Assembly (NCBI RefSeq): GCF_001411555.2 | Contig: NC_049901.1 | Location: forward strand, 35,598,838-35,662,837 | Direction of reading: 5' to 3' | Length of the DNA: 64,000 nucleotides | DNA from: Juglans regia | Lineage: Eukaryota > Streptophyta > Magnoliopsida > Fagales > Juglandaceae | Shown: positions 32,651 through 44,200 of the stretch, piece after piece | How positions within the stretch are numbered: position 1 is the first letter of the stretch | Layout of the letters: every line of letters begins with the position of its first letter | The notes under the pieces: generated by a model | What the model saw: only the letters and a program-made list of their open reading frames with translations | What the model was told of the DNA's origin: nothing | Database searches by the model: none | Translations under genes and position numbers: made by a program

Positions 32651-33224
32651 TTTTGCAGTTACGAGGGGATACCTTTATAAGTGTAGGTTGGAGGCCTTTC
32701 AGATTTGAGGCAATGTGGGTGGAATCTTCTGATTGTGAAAAAGTCATAAAGGAGGCTTGGATAACTAATTCAGGTGATAACATGGTAGAGGAGGTGGTTG
32801 GAAAAATATCAAAGTGCAGTGCAAAGCTTGAGGTTTGGAACAAGAAGGTTTTTGGGCATATTAAAAAGAATATCCAACAAAGTGGAAGGAAGATCCAACT
32901 CCTGCAAGTTTCTGACCTACACTGTACTAGAATTGAAGAACATAATGATGCTCGAGTGAAATTACAGAATTGGTTGGAAACAGAAGAAATAATGCGGAGA
33001 CAACATTCAAAGGCTTTATGGTTGCAAGAGGGAGATCAAAATACAAAGTTCTTTGACAATAAGGCATCCCAAAGGAAGGAAAAAAAAAACATATTCAAGG
33101 AATTAAAGATGAGACAGGCAGTTGGCAGGAGGGGGAGAGGAATTAAAGTTCTTTAAACAACTATTCAGTACTTCGAACCAGAGGGGAAATTGGGATATTC
33201 TTGAAGGACTAGAGGGAAGGGTTA

Positions 33225-33426
33225 GCCTCATTCACTTTTACAAAACTCCTCAACTCATCTCATCTTATTAGTACAACTTTTTCAAATTTTTACACAAAAT
33301 AAAATAAACAATTCAACTTTTTAAATCTCAAAATAAAAATAATATTAAAAAAATATATTTTAACAATATTTTATTTGACTTTCAACTTTAATCTCAATTC
33401 ATCTCATCTGTAAAAACAAACAAGGC
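33225..33426. mobile_element. Harbinger-type MITE inside the LINE
   Basis: 202 bp with ends GCCTCATTCACTTTTACA and the inverse of GCCTTGTTTGTTTTTACAG. The flanks are TTA (33222-33224) and CTA (33427-33429), a possible TWA target duplication with one mismatch. The core is the same CATCTCATC and AATAATATTAAAAAAATATA sequence as in the GTTTGGAT family. Confidence 0.7.
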
Positions 33427-33436
33427 CTATGAAGAT

Positions 33437-34800
33437 ATGAACAAAGAGCTCACTCAAGTATTTACTGCAGAGGAAGTATACACTGCCCTCCAACAGATGA
33501 ATCCAACAAAAGCTCATTGTCTGGATGAAATTGCACCTATTTTCTATCAAAAATATTGGAGCATCGTGGGAAAGGATGTCATTGCATTGATCCCTAGTTC
33601 CCTAGTTCCATTAATCATACTTTCATTGCATTGATCCCTAAGAAGAAGAAGCCTGAAATGGTGGCTAATTTCATACCTATTAGCCTTTCTAGTGTCTTTT
33701 ATAAATTGATTTCTAAGGTGATTACAAATAGGCTTAAAGGGGTGTTATCTCATGTAATTTCCTACACTCAAAGTGCTTTGTACCGGGTAGACTCATTTAT
33801 GGTAATGTCTTAGTTGCTTATGAAATTCTACATTATCTAAGACAACAGAGAAGAGGAAGAGAGGGTTACATGTCCCTAAAACTAGATATGAATAAAACAT
33901 ATGATAAAGTTGAATGAGATTTCCTTGAGGATGTAATGCTCAGTTGGGTTTTCATGAAAAACTTGTGAGATTGGTTATGAAGTGTATGAGAACTGTGTCT
34001 TTCTCCATTTTGATTAATGGTGAACCTAGAGGGCCTGTTAATCCTTCAAGAGGCTTAAGACAAGGAGAACCTTTGTCCCATTATCTCTTTCTTTTGTATA
34101 TTAAAGGCCTTATAAATCTGCTTTCAAAAACTCAAGCTACAAGCATAGTTTAGGGTATTGCAATCTGCAGAGGAGCTCCAAGAATTAATCATATGCTTTT
34201 TGTAGATAATAGCCTTTTAATTTTTAGAGCAAATATGTAGGAAACACAACAGCTTCACAACCTTCTCGAGCAATATGAGAGAGCATCTGGCCAGCAAATT
34301 AACAAGAGCAAAACATCTACGGTCTTTAGTAAAAATGTGTACCCAGTAAAGAAGAAAGAGATCATGGAGTTTTGCGGAGTCCATAGTCACCAACAATATG
34401 ATAAATACTTGGGTCTTCCCCTATGATTAATTGAGAAAAAAAGAAAGCTTTCTCTGATATATTTTATATCAGAGAAAGTTGTGATATCTATCCCTACTTA
34501 CTCTATAAAACATATTAGAGAAAGGTGAAATGGAGGTTCTAATCAACATTATTGCTTTATCTATCCCTATTTACTCTATAAATTGTTTTAAATTACTAGG
34601 GAACTGTGCAATGAATTTGAAGGGCTGATGGCTAGGTTTTGGTGGGGTTAAAGGAAAGAAGAGATGAATATTCACTGGGTGAGCTAGGATAAAATGTGTG
34701 TGGCTAAAGGAGAAAGGGGGATGGGATTCAAAGACCTTAAAATTTTTAATTTGACGCTTTTAGCAAAACAAGGGTGGAGAAGTATGAATGAGACTTCACC
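33437..34800 (+). pseudogene. LINE reverse transcriptase, broken
   Basis: Scattered blocks: EEVYTALQQMNPTKAHCLDE, ALIPKKKKPEMVANFIPISL, LKLDMNKTYDKVE, SILINGEPRGPVNPSRGLRQ, then the active-site block FVDNSLLIF. The LINE active site is normally F/YADD, so the second catalytic Asp is Asn here. Stops and frameshifts separate the blocks. Confidence 0.85.
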
Positions 34801-35155
34801 CTTATTGCACAATATTTTTAAGGCCTAATATTTCCCCAACAACAGTTTTATGGATTCAAAACTAGTGGTTTCTCCCTCTTATGCATGAAGAGAGATATGA
34901 GAGGCAAAAAAGTGTCTGTCTATTGGACATATAAGTAGAGTGAGAAATGAAAAAATCTATAAATATATGGGATGATTACTGGGTTCCAAGTTATAAGAAT
35001 ATGTTGTTTCATAGGAATGGGAAAGACTGTCAAAATAGAAGGGATACAGTGGAGAGTCTCATTGATGTTGACACACAAGGTTGGGATATTGAAAAACTTG
35101 GACACTCTCTAACACCAAGTATAGTCACTGAAATTCTGAAAACCATTTTGACACC

Positions 35156-35158
<3 letters not shown>

Positions 35159-35187
<29 letters not shown>
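35159..35187. repeat. (GA)n microsatellite
   Basis: About 14 GA dinucleotides within the LINE body. Confidence 0.9.
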
Positions 35188-35190
<3 letters not shown>

Positions 35191-35289
35191 CATATTGATT
35201 TGGAACCACGAGAAGGATGGTAATTGTAATGTTAAGAGTGCATATAGACTAGAGAAATAGAAAGGGGAACCAAGAGAGGTGAACGCTCA

Positions 35290-36268
35290 AATTCAGTTCA
35301 GCAAAAGTAGATTTGGAAAGAGCTGTAGAGGTTGCAGTTTCCTAATAAGGTCAAAGTTTTTTCATGGAGAACTTGCAAAAATGGATTACCTACAAATCAC
35401 AATTTGAAGGAAGAACATTATCAGTGAAAATTATTGTATCTTTTGTGGCAGGAAAAATGAGTATTCGGTTCATGCCCTCCTGGAATGTCCTACTGTGAGG
35501 GATACTTGGGTTAAGCACTTTCCTTTTATGACTTCCTCCTACATTCTTCATGATTTTGTTGACATGACAAGACTTGTAAGAGAAAAGGAAAGCTAAGAGG
35601 ATTTGGATTTTTTTTTCCTGATCTCATAGGGGCTATGGTATAGAAGAAACCAAAGAATTTATGAGAGCAAAACGCTAGATATGGATCAAGTAGTTGATTA
35701 TGCTTTATCATTGTTGAAATCTCATAAGGATGCCATGGTTATGAAGACACAAAAAAACAAAAAACAGTGTTGTTGGGCTCATCCTCTTGTAGGTGCTTTG
35801 AAGCTTAATGTTGATGGAGCCATGTTTTATGATCAGCAAAGAGCAGGGGCAGGTGCAATCTTACGAGAACATAAAGGAGAAGTGATTATGGCAGCAAGCA
35901 AAACAGAAAGCATAGTCAATGATTCTTCTCATATAGAATTATTGGCTATATTTAGAGGCCTGCAACTTTGTGTTCATCAATGTATAAAAGATATTATTTT
36001 GGAGAGTGATTCGCTACTTATGGTTAATGAAATAAAGGTTGGAGGGGAATCAAAGGCACCACAAGGAAACCTCATCACTAAGATCAGGGAATTGATGAAG
36101 ATGTTCAATAATAGTAAATACAACATATTGGGCGTGAAGGCAATGAGGCTGCTCATAAGTTGGCTAAATTCTCTTGTCAAGTATATGACCTTTGTGTATG
36201 GTGGGAATCTTTCCCTTCTTGTATTTCAGAAGTCATCTGGTCTGAAAAACAATTGTAAGTTTCCTTGA
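35290..36268 (+). pseudogene. LINE zf-RVT and RNase H region
   Basis: The zf-RVT type stretch (VWKEL, FPNKVKVFSWR) at 35310-35480 is followed by an open RNase H block from about 35681. The latter has LKLNVDGAMF, SHIELLAIFRGL and LESDSLLMV, giving the D, E, D catalytic residues. It is the best preserved part of the element, but it has no intact upstream frame. Confidence 0.8.
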
Positions 36269-36454
36269 TTGAATGAAATTTTGAATATAAAAAAATATCT
36301 GATTCAAAATTGTCAATAATCGCTCAATTTAATTTGTTGAATCACCAAATTCATTTAATTGACCCTTACCCGATTCCAAACCCCATTTCGATTTTCTGAA
36401 CCTTGCTTTTAAGTAGGGAACTCACTAAATTCGCTCAGATACCCCAGTTCTTAA

Positions 36455-36818
36455 GGGCTCGTTTGGACACTTGGAGTATCTTGAGATTTTATGAATAATA
36501 TTGAAATAATTTGAGTTAACATGTTTTATTAGAATTTGGAAAAGGAGAAAAAAAACAAATTGAATAAAAATATTATAAAGTTAAAAAATTATTCGAACAT
36601 AATTGTTTAATATTATTTTTGTTTTGAAGTTTGAAAACGTTGTATTGATTTTTGTGTTTTATTTTGAAGTTTATAAAAATTATAATAATTAGGTAATGAT
36701 TAGATGAAAAAACCAAAAACTTAAATTGAAAAGTGTTTTGTATTTAAGTGATATTTGATAATGAAATTATGAGAAGTTTTGAGAATTTCTTATCTCATCT
36801 CGTTACCCAAATGCACCC
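36455..36818. mobile_element. Harbinger-type MITE (GGGCTCGTTTGGA ends)
   Basis: 364 bp, left end GGGCTCGTTTGGACAC and right end the inverse of GGGTGCATTTGGGTAACG. The flanks are TAA and TTA. It is the closest relative in the window of the outer MITE at 44109 in WAV2 intron 6, and was used to reconstruct that insertion site. Confidence 0.7.
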
Positions 36819-36829
36819 TTATCTTTTTT

Positions 36830-38065
36830 AGTCTTGCGGCTGCCCTATAATCACTCAGATTCTCTTTGCATATGACTTGCTCTTATTTACAAATGGCTCG
36901 AAAATGAATTTTCAATGGCTTTAATATCTTTTATTTCAAATTGTGAAGCAGACTAGACTTGGGTAAAAAAATGAGTCTCAAAAGAGCATGTTTTTTTAAT
37001 CCACAAATCGGTTTCTAGGGTCTGTAACTTCCTTGGCTGAAGGTTTTTTCCTAGCCACAAACTTGGAGGCTCCGTTAACTTATTGAAAACTATTATCTTC
37101 ATATTTTGAGCCTGTAATCTATAAAGTACTGTCTATAATGATCCCTCGTAAAAGAATCATTGCCTTGAAAAATCAATGTTTTTCTTTGGAAGTTGTGGCA
37201 TAATGGGGCGGTGGCTTTAGAATCAAATATTCAGAGGCATATTGTTCCTTTGGTGTCAAAATGCATCTATGATGTTGTGGGTATAGAAACTCATCTCCTC
37301 ACTCTTATAGTTAAATGTACTTCGTGATAAATTTATATTTAAAAACTTAAGTCAGTTACAACTAATTGCTTAATTTATCCCTACTTTGAGGGAGTTTATA
37401 GATCTGTTAGAACTGCTTGTTTTAAATTATATCATTGACTATGGAAATTATACATTTTCCGAAAAGCCTACCTCTGTTATGTCTAAGATGCCCTTGAATT
37501 CCATAACATCTTTTAAGCTGAAACACATCAAGGTCAAAGCACCTAAACATTTTTCTGTTGTATGGAATCCACCTCCTTTGAGATAGTTATTCAATATTTT
37601 GACGACTAGTTATTCAATATTAACTAGGAGTTGGGATTGAGAAATGATGCAAAGCAAAGAGAAAACTATCAACAAAGGGAATCTTCACATTTTCTTGTCA
37701 TATTTGCACTTATCTGCTTTCTCGAGGTAGTCCAGCTCTATCAACGTAAAATCTGTCAACTCAACTTTATCAGGCCCAGACTTCCCTACATCAAAGAGTG
37801 AAGCATAATATTGATAAAACATCATAGGGTAATTCAAACATTGCTAGTTGTGGGAGAGTCCTACGAGCACATAATGAAAATTTTATATATGGTTCTTTTT
37901 GTAAACCAAGTACTGTCACTAACATTTTTGTAGAGATTCCAGCTTTGGGTTGTTGGATATGCCATCAGCTTCAAACACATGATTTTGTGGTTGAAACAGA
38001 TTAGTTAATGGTAGTCACTTGGTTCTGGCAAGATAAACATCCTCCATCAGTTATGCTACATACAG
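36830..38065 (+). pseudogene. Second LINE remnant (RT tail to RNase H)
   Basis: In order on the + strand: ILFAYDLLLFTNGSK (RT active-site region, FADD read as FAYD), KLWHNGAVALESNIQRHIVP (zf-RVT type) at about 37185, KAPKHFSVVWNPPP at about 37540, and GRVLRAHNENFIYGSF to HDFVVETD (RNase H) at about 37850-38005. Frames are broken and pieces are missing. It is a different LINE lineage from the copy at 29.8 kb. Confidence 0.65.
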
Positions 38066-39125
38066 TCACGATTGTGGAGGCACCGTGTACACCATTGATG
38101 TGGCGTGTTGCCACGTTAGCAATTGTTTTATATTTAAAAAAAGAAAAGAAAAAGAAGGAACAAGAAAATACATATAGAAAGAGATTTGAAATCACATTTT
38201 GCATTTCTCAGATTGAGCAAAACAGAATCACGTCGAGGAACTGAAGCAAAAGCGTTGCCAGTGAGCGGAATCTTCCCTAGTTCAGTTCTGAGAAACTTTT
38301 CTTCCTATTTTGCTTTCAATCCCTAAACAAGGGTTACTCCAAGTACAATTTATGGCATGTAGCATTCAGATCTTGGCTCTTGTGAGTTATCTTTGTCTCT
38401 GCAGTGGTTGTCTGCTTTGGAAAGTAGTCAATTTTACTCTTTATAGCTATTGATCATCTAGCCCAGGAAAAAATCCAACACTACATCTTAAAAACAGCGA
38501 AGATTAGCCCCATCTTTCCAATGACTTCTCTTTCCTCTATCTTCTCAGTGAAAAAACTTATAATGCGTTAGTACTCATTCCCAATGACATTAAAGTAAAT
38601 GGCAGCATCAATATTCTCTAGAATACAAGAAAATCTTCTAGTTATACAATTGAATCTGTTAGCTAAGGATCTTCTTTGATCCAAAGCCCCATGAATAGTC
38701 TCTAAACTTTGACTTGCCTTAAAATGTGCAAGTCAGACAAGTTTTATCCAAAATCGGTACAGTTCATTGCCAGATTAATATGTCATTGTATGCTATTTTA
38801 CTTGCTTCCTTCAAGAACAAAAACAAAACATGTTTTACAGTTCTCGTGTCCCCAGTTCCTGCCCAATTTTACAATTCAAGTCTTAAGTCCCCTGCCCAAA
38901 ATGAAAACTACTGCCAAACGAAAAAATTTCACTACGCTGCGTTTCATTAATTTATGTGGTAAGCCATGTTGGCTCGTGCACAATGCCTGCTCAAAGTATG
39001 CCTGCCGTTTACCATTTTTCTTTGACTTCCTACATAATTCTCACATTTTTTAATAAAGGGAATTAAACATTCTCGAGAATATAAAAGAAAAAAGAACATT
39101 TCTCTTTCTCATATAGAAAACTAGG
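38066..39125. other. Intergenic DNA
   Basis: No gene recognised. ORFs here, such as 38709-39053, have no family motifs. Confidence 0.35.
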
Positions 39126-39594
39126 AGTGTTACCAGTTCGATTTAGTCCGGTTTTAAACATATTTTAAAATCGAATCAGTATATACCGGTTTTGAGATTT
39201 GAAAAATCGATACCCACCAATTATACCCCTAAACTGGTACTTTTGATTTTACCGATTCCGACCCAGTTCGGTCCAGTTTTTCGGTATATTATACAGTATA
39301 TATTATAGTATATTATAGTATATTGTAGTATATTTTAATATAAATCATAATTGTATTATAGACTATAATGATATAATATTAGTGAAACTACTAATACAAT
39401 AGACTGTAGTGATAATATATAGTTATTTATATAGGATTTTGAGATTTGATATTATATTAATTAGTAATTTATCATATAATACAAAATTATATATAATATA
39501 AAAAATATTTTATACAATATAAAAAATTAAAAAATATATATATGTATATGAACCGGTCCGGTCCGGTTTTAGAAAAAAAAAAAAACCGAAACCC
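39126..39594. mobile_element. hAT-like element fragment
   Basis: It starts TAGGAGTGTTACCAGTTCG, like the ends of the hAT MITEs at 21710 and 31722, and contains palindromic CCGGTCCGGTCCGG blocks. The matching right terminal repeat is absent, so it is partial. Confidence 0.45.
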
Positions 39595-40830
39595 AAAACC
39601 CAAAATAACCCAATTTTCCTTTTAACCATCCACACTCTCCTGGATCTAATTATAGGGACAAAGCTGAATCTAATTTTCCATTTTCCTTTATCAGAGTTTA
39701 AAGGATTCGGGCCTATCTTAGGTTTGTTTCTTTCGACCCTGTTGCCGCCAGCTAAAAACAAGTATATTTTCGTAGACAAGAAAGCGATCACCGCCTAACT
39801 CGACAAGCTAGATTTCCATCTCTTTTAATGTATTGTACATCACGACAAGCTGGTTCTGAGCTTGTGTGATCTGCTGATCGAATGTTCTTATGATCATATG
39901 TCCTCTTCTGGCTTTCCTTCCTTAACCCATCAGCATGAAGGGAAAAAAACATATTCGCAGCTCTGCGTAATTCAACAGCAAACTTCTCCTAACCCAGACA
40001 TACCCTTCAGGAATGACTACAACACTCCATTGGCCTCCTCCACCATACTTGGTAACAATTAGATACCCCTCGTGCATGTTGGAGCATCGTTGAGCCACGA
40101 ATGCTCTGTTTCCTTCGTGCGAATGTTTTGTGAAATCTGAATTTCTCCCCACCTGTAATACTGCTTCCACTATAGCCACTAGTCATCCTATACCACTTCG
40201 ACCCATAGCTACAGACCTCCAAACCTTTTTGCTCCTCTCCATAATTTTTAATGAGGATCTCCATGCTTTTGGTAAAAACTCAAAAGTCTTTGATTTCACC
40301 CAAAAGCGCACCAACTGACCCACATTAAGATCAAACATTCGATTTCAAATGCAGGGGCTTCCCAAGTTAAAGGGCTTTCCAAGCTTCATTCCTGTCAAAT
40401 GTTTATGCAAAGATACAAGCAAAATTTTCGATACAGATGAGCATAAGCTACGAGAGGGGCATGGCCAAAGAGCTATGGAGCCCAGCTCTGGATAGGGCTC
40501 ATGGGACCAAATCTTGATGTCGGAGTACTCCCAGCAGACTCACCGAAAGTTGGCGATTCTTTCTGTGTCAACGGCATGCCAATGGAGCTGTCGGTAGTAA
40601 GCACCAATACACACAGATTCACTCTGAAAGATGATAGAGAGAAAAACTTACAAAAGTCCAGGTCATCGGAGGGAGGACTGATGCCAAACGGCCCTTAGCG
40701 AAGTCATCGGGCCCGTTGACCTTGTTTGTGACGATGGTGAGATCTCACACGCTGGCTAGGGTGGCGACGGGTTTGGGTGCCCTATGGTTTTCTCTCTTTG
40801 TGTGTAAGTCTCTCTCCAGCGTCTTCCATT
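39595..40830 (-). mobile_element. Degraded copy of an unclassified retroposon
   Basis: Aligns by eye along most of its length with the element at 52575-54767, same strand. Shared stretches include TTTATC(A/T)GAGTTTAAAGGATT and GACAAGCTGGTTCTGAG. It retains pieces of the same ORF (LDFTKH-like, FVAQRCSN, KYGGGGQW) with frameshifts. The right end carries the family's 5' leader (GATGGTGAGATCTCACAC). No target duplication was located. Confidence 0.65.
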
Positions 40831-41266
40831 CACTTTTTTACTGGTTAAGATTCCTCTCATCACAAATATTTACAAAAAACTCATAATTTATTGTCAATTT
40901 CAATTAATTATTTATTAATAAGTATTAATGTAAGAAGTAGATATTTTTTCCATATATTATAACAAATTATAGTAATGTTTTAAATAAATTCACTGGAAAA
41001 TGTCTGTATAAGTATAAATATCAATAAAAAAAAAAGGTTGAGCCGATACCGAATTTGGCTAACTCGACACGATTTTAAAAGACACAAATAACAAGCATTG
41101 AACAGATTCCAATGTAGGCATGTACACCATCCATATGGGCATATATACCGATCTATTTATGAGGAGAAAAAAAGAAAAAGGTAGAAAATAATAAAGCTGC
41201 TGTGCGAAGTGCGACTGTGGGGGAGACACAGTGAGAGGGAAAGAGAGAGAGAGTAGAGAGGGGGAA
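40831..41266 (+). promoter_or_regulatory. WAV2 upstream region
   Basis: AT-rich DNA becoming purine-rich (GAGAGGGAAAGAGAGAGAGA) just before the ATG at 41267. No clear TATA box. Confidence 0.4.
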
Positions 41267-44200
41267 ATGGTGTCGTACGTGAGCGCGTTGCTCTATGGAG
41301 TGGGAGGCATAGTGGTGGCCGGGATGGCGTTGCTGGTAGCCTTTCAGGAAAAGCTAGTCTACGTGCCGGTCCTCCCCGGTCTCACCAAGTCCTACGCCAT
41401 CACCCCCGCCCGCCTCCGCCTATCCTATGAGGATGTCTGGCTTCGATCCTCCGACGGCGTCCGTCTTCATGCCTGGTTCATTAAGCTCTTCCCTGACTGC
41501 CGAGGTCTGATCCGCTTCGCTCGTTCATCATACTGCCCGACCATTTTTTTTAATTAATATATATATTTCGGTTTAATGATTTCGTTCAAGAATTTAGTGC
41601 TTGTTTGAGTGCATTAGGGTTCGGAGTTTGCTGTTCGTTGTGCGTGTGCTTGGGTTGAATTCGGGTTTTCGAGTTGGAATTGTCGTGTCTGGCTCTGGCG
41701 GGTTTGGAATTGAATTCCTGATTTAGAAATTCCTGCGAGTGAGATTTCAATTTTTGAGCAACTTGGAGTAAAGATTCAAACTCAAATCTCCAAATCTCGC
41801 GTGATTGAATGGATTTGGCTTATAGGATTTGGTTCGGATCATTGGATTATGAATTTATTGTTATAGCTTTACGATTAGGGTTTATTGATTTTTACTCTAG
41901 CTTAAGGCTCTGAGAAAGAAGTGCAAGTGGTTGACACAGAGGCCATGATAAAATCTAGTGTGGTCATGTGGCTTTGGCTTGAAGATAGAGGTAGAAATGA
42001 TGTTACTTGCGTGAAATTGAGGTGTTCGTATAATTAGCTTCTCTTTTAAATGGTTCTGCCTAGTGGATTTGCGTGTTTCACTACTATTGCCATCCTAGAT
42101 AGTCGCATTTCATGTTAATTATACTTTCCAGTGCTTATTAGGTAGTGCTTATGATTTTGCAGGTCCAACCATTTTATTCTTCCAAGAAAATGCAGGGAGT
42201 ATCCTTATGGTTCTAATCGTGGCTAATATAATTTGGTAAAATATGCATTTAATGCATAAATGTTTTCTATCTCAACCAGTTCCAATTCAATGGATTGTTG
42301 TTATCATCTTCCATCTCTCCATTAGTTTCCATCGGTATTAGGTTTTGTCATATACATTATTTTTGGCTGGGATTGGTTGCTTTTGGTTTGCCTTGATGAC
42401 TGCCCTCAGATATTGCCCATCGTCTCGAAATGGTCCGCATAATGATACAGAGGTTGAATTGCAACGTTTTTATGCTTTCATACCGAGGGTATGTACTTGT
42501 TGTTTTATGTAATATGTTCTGTTGTTTTTTTATGTTATTAGTAGCTGAACTCGATAAAGTATCCATGTTTCTTGTTTGTTTAAATTCACACTATTGCTTC
42601 ATTTATTTGAACAGTTATGGAGCTAGTGATGGCTATCCTTCCCAGCATGGAATCACAAGGGATGCTCAGGTGTGAGTTTTGGTTAGGTTATTTTTATAAC
42701 TTCCCAAATCCTAGGATCTTATCATTCTTCTCAACTGATGTGGCTCTTTCTTTGTTTCTTTCTTTCTTTTGTATAGGCTGCATTGGATCATCTTTCTCAG
42801 AGGACTGACATTGACACATCTAGAATTGTTGTTTTTGGAAGATCACTTGGAGGTGCAGTTGGAGCTGTGCTTACTAAAAACAATCCTGACAAGGTATTCA
42901 TCTGGTGGAATATTGAATAAGGAATCATGGAATTAGCTCCAAATACTGTATAACTATCTGACTAATGTCTAATGCTGCTAGAGACATGAATGTTCATCTG
43001 TCTTATTTATTTCTAGATTGGGATCAGCAAATTTATTCTGATCAGTGTTATGAGTTTCATAAGTTTCTTTTGCTTTTTGACTTATCAAAAAAAAAAAAAA
43101 GTTTCTTTTGCTTTTTGGTCGCTTAAGTAGCCTTATTGTGTATCTTGTCTACAGATACAGTAAGAAGCTTGATGATCTTCCCAGTAATAGTGGAAAAAAT
43201 AGATACTGAAAAACATAAGGGGTCTGCACAAACTTATCTTTTCATAATCTGTGTTCGGTAGCACCTTCATGATGTGTCAGTACATTTCTTGGATATGTTC
43301 TCGGCAAATTCCTGATCCTTGATCAGTCATCCAATTTCTTGAGATTCCTGCAGCTTATTGCAATCAAATTTATATTCCAATTGCACATCTTTTACTGTTT
43401 CATGGACTTCTCCAATCCCCAAGTTGTGAGATCTGCGAATTATATATTTACATACCTGTGTGATCTTTTAGTTACATTACTTTTCATTCCTGTCTGTGTT
43501 GCAGATTGCCGCACTATTACTGGAGAACACTTTCACATCTATTCTGGATATGGCTGGAGTTCTATTGCCCTTCCTGAAGTGGTTTATAGGGAAAAGTTCG
43601 AAAGGTCCTAGAATTCTCAATTTTCTTGTTCGATCTCCATGGAGTACAATTGATGTCATAGGCCAGGTAAGGCTATGTGTGGTGGAAGCTCTTGCTTTGC
43701 ATCACTACATTTCATGAATAATGACAAGATTACCATGTTGTCATCCATCCCCGGTCAAAATTTTCTTTTCCTATAATATAAAAGTTAACTATCAGGATAT
43801 GTGATTGAGTATGCACCGTTGTTGATCTGAAGCAAAGCTTTTCAGTAAAAAATAGAAATTAGGTGGACTGGGCATCGGTTTATCATGTATAGAACTGTTC
43901 TAATCTGTCACAGTATTCAGACATATCAATGCATTCACCAATAATTACTTTTTTCCAAATTTCAGATTTCTATACTTGTTAATGCAAAAGCAAAATACAG
44001 TTCTTATGTTGTGATGCCTATTTTCCAAGTTTTATTTGCTATAGTTGGAAAAAAATGATGGTGTGCATGATGCTTCTCTTGCCCTTCTTTCCCTCTATCA
44101 TTGCCTTAGGGCTCGTTTGGACGCTTAGAATGAGTCGCACTCCTAGCTGGTCGGGTGTGAATTTTATTTTCACACCCACCAATCAGGAATAGTCACGTAG

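Larger units (their letters stand above)
29790..36292 (+). mobile_element. LINE (L1-type non-LTR retrotransposon), degenerate
   Basis: A 6.5-kb element flanked by a 15-bp target duplication, AAATATCCGATTCAA (29775-29789) and AAATATCTGATTCAA (36293-36307), one mismatch. The 3' end is A-rich (AATATAAAAA). Order on the + strand: DUF4283/CCHC-knuckle ORF1, endonuclease, reverse transcriptase, zf-RVT and RNase H, the layout of plant L1 elements. Many stops and frameshifts occur. It is interrupted by MITEs at 31722-32292 and 33225-33426. Confidence 0.9.
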
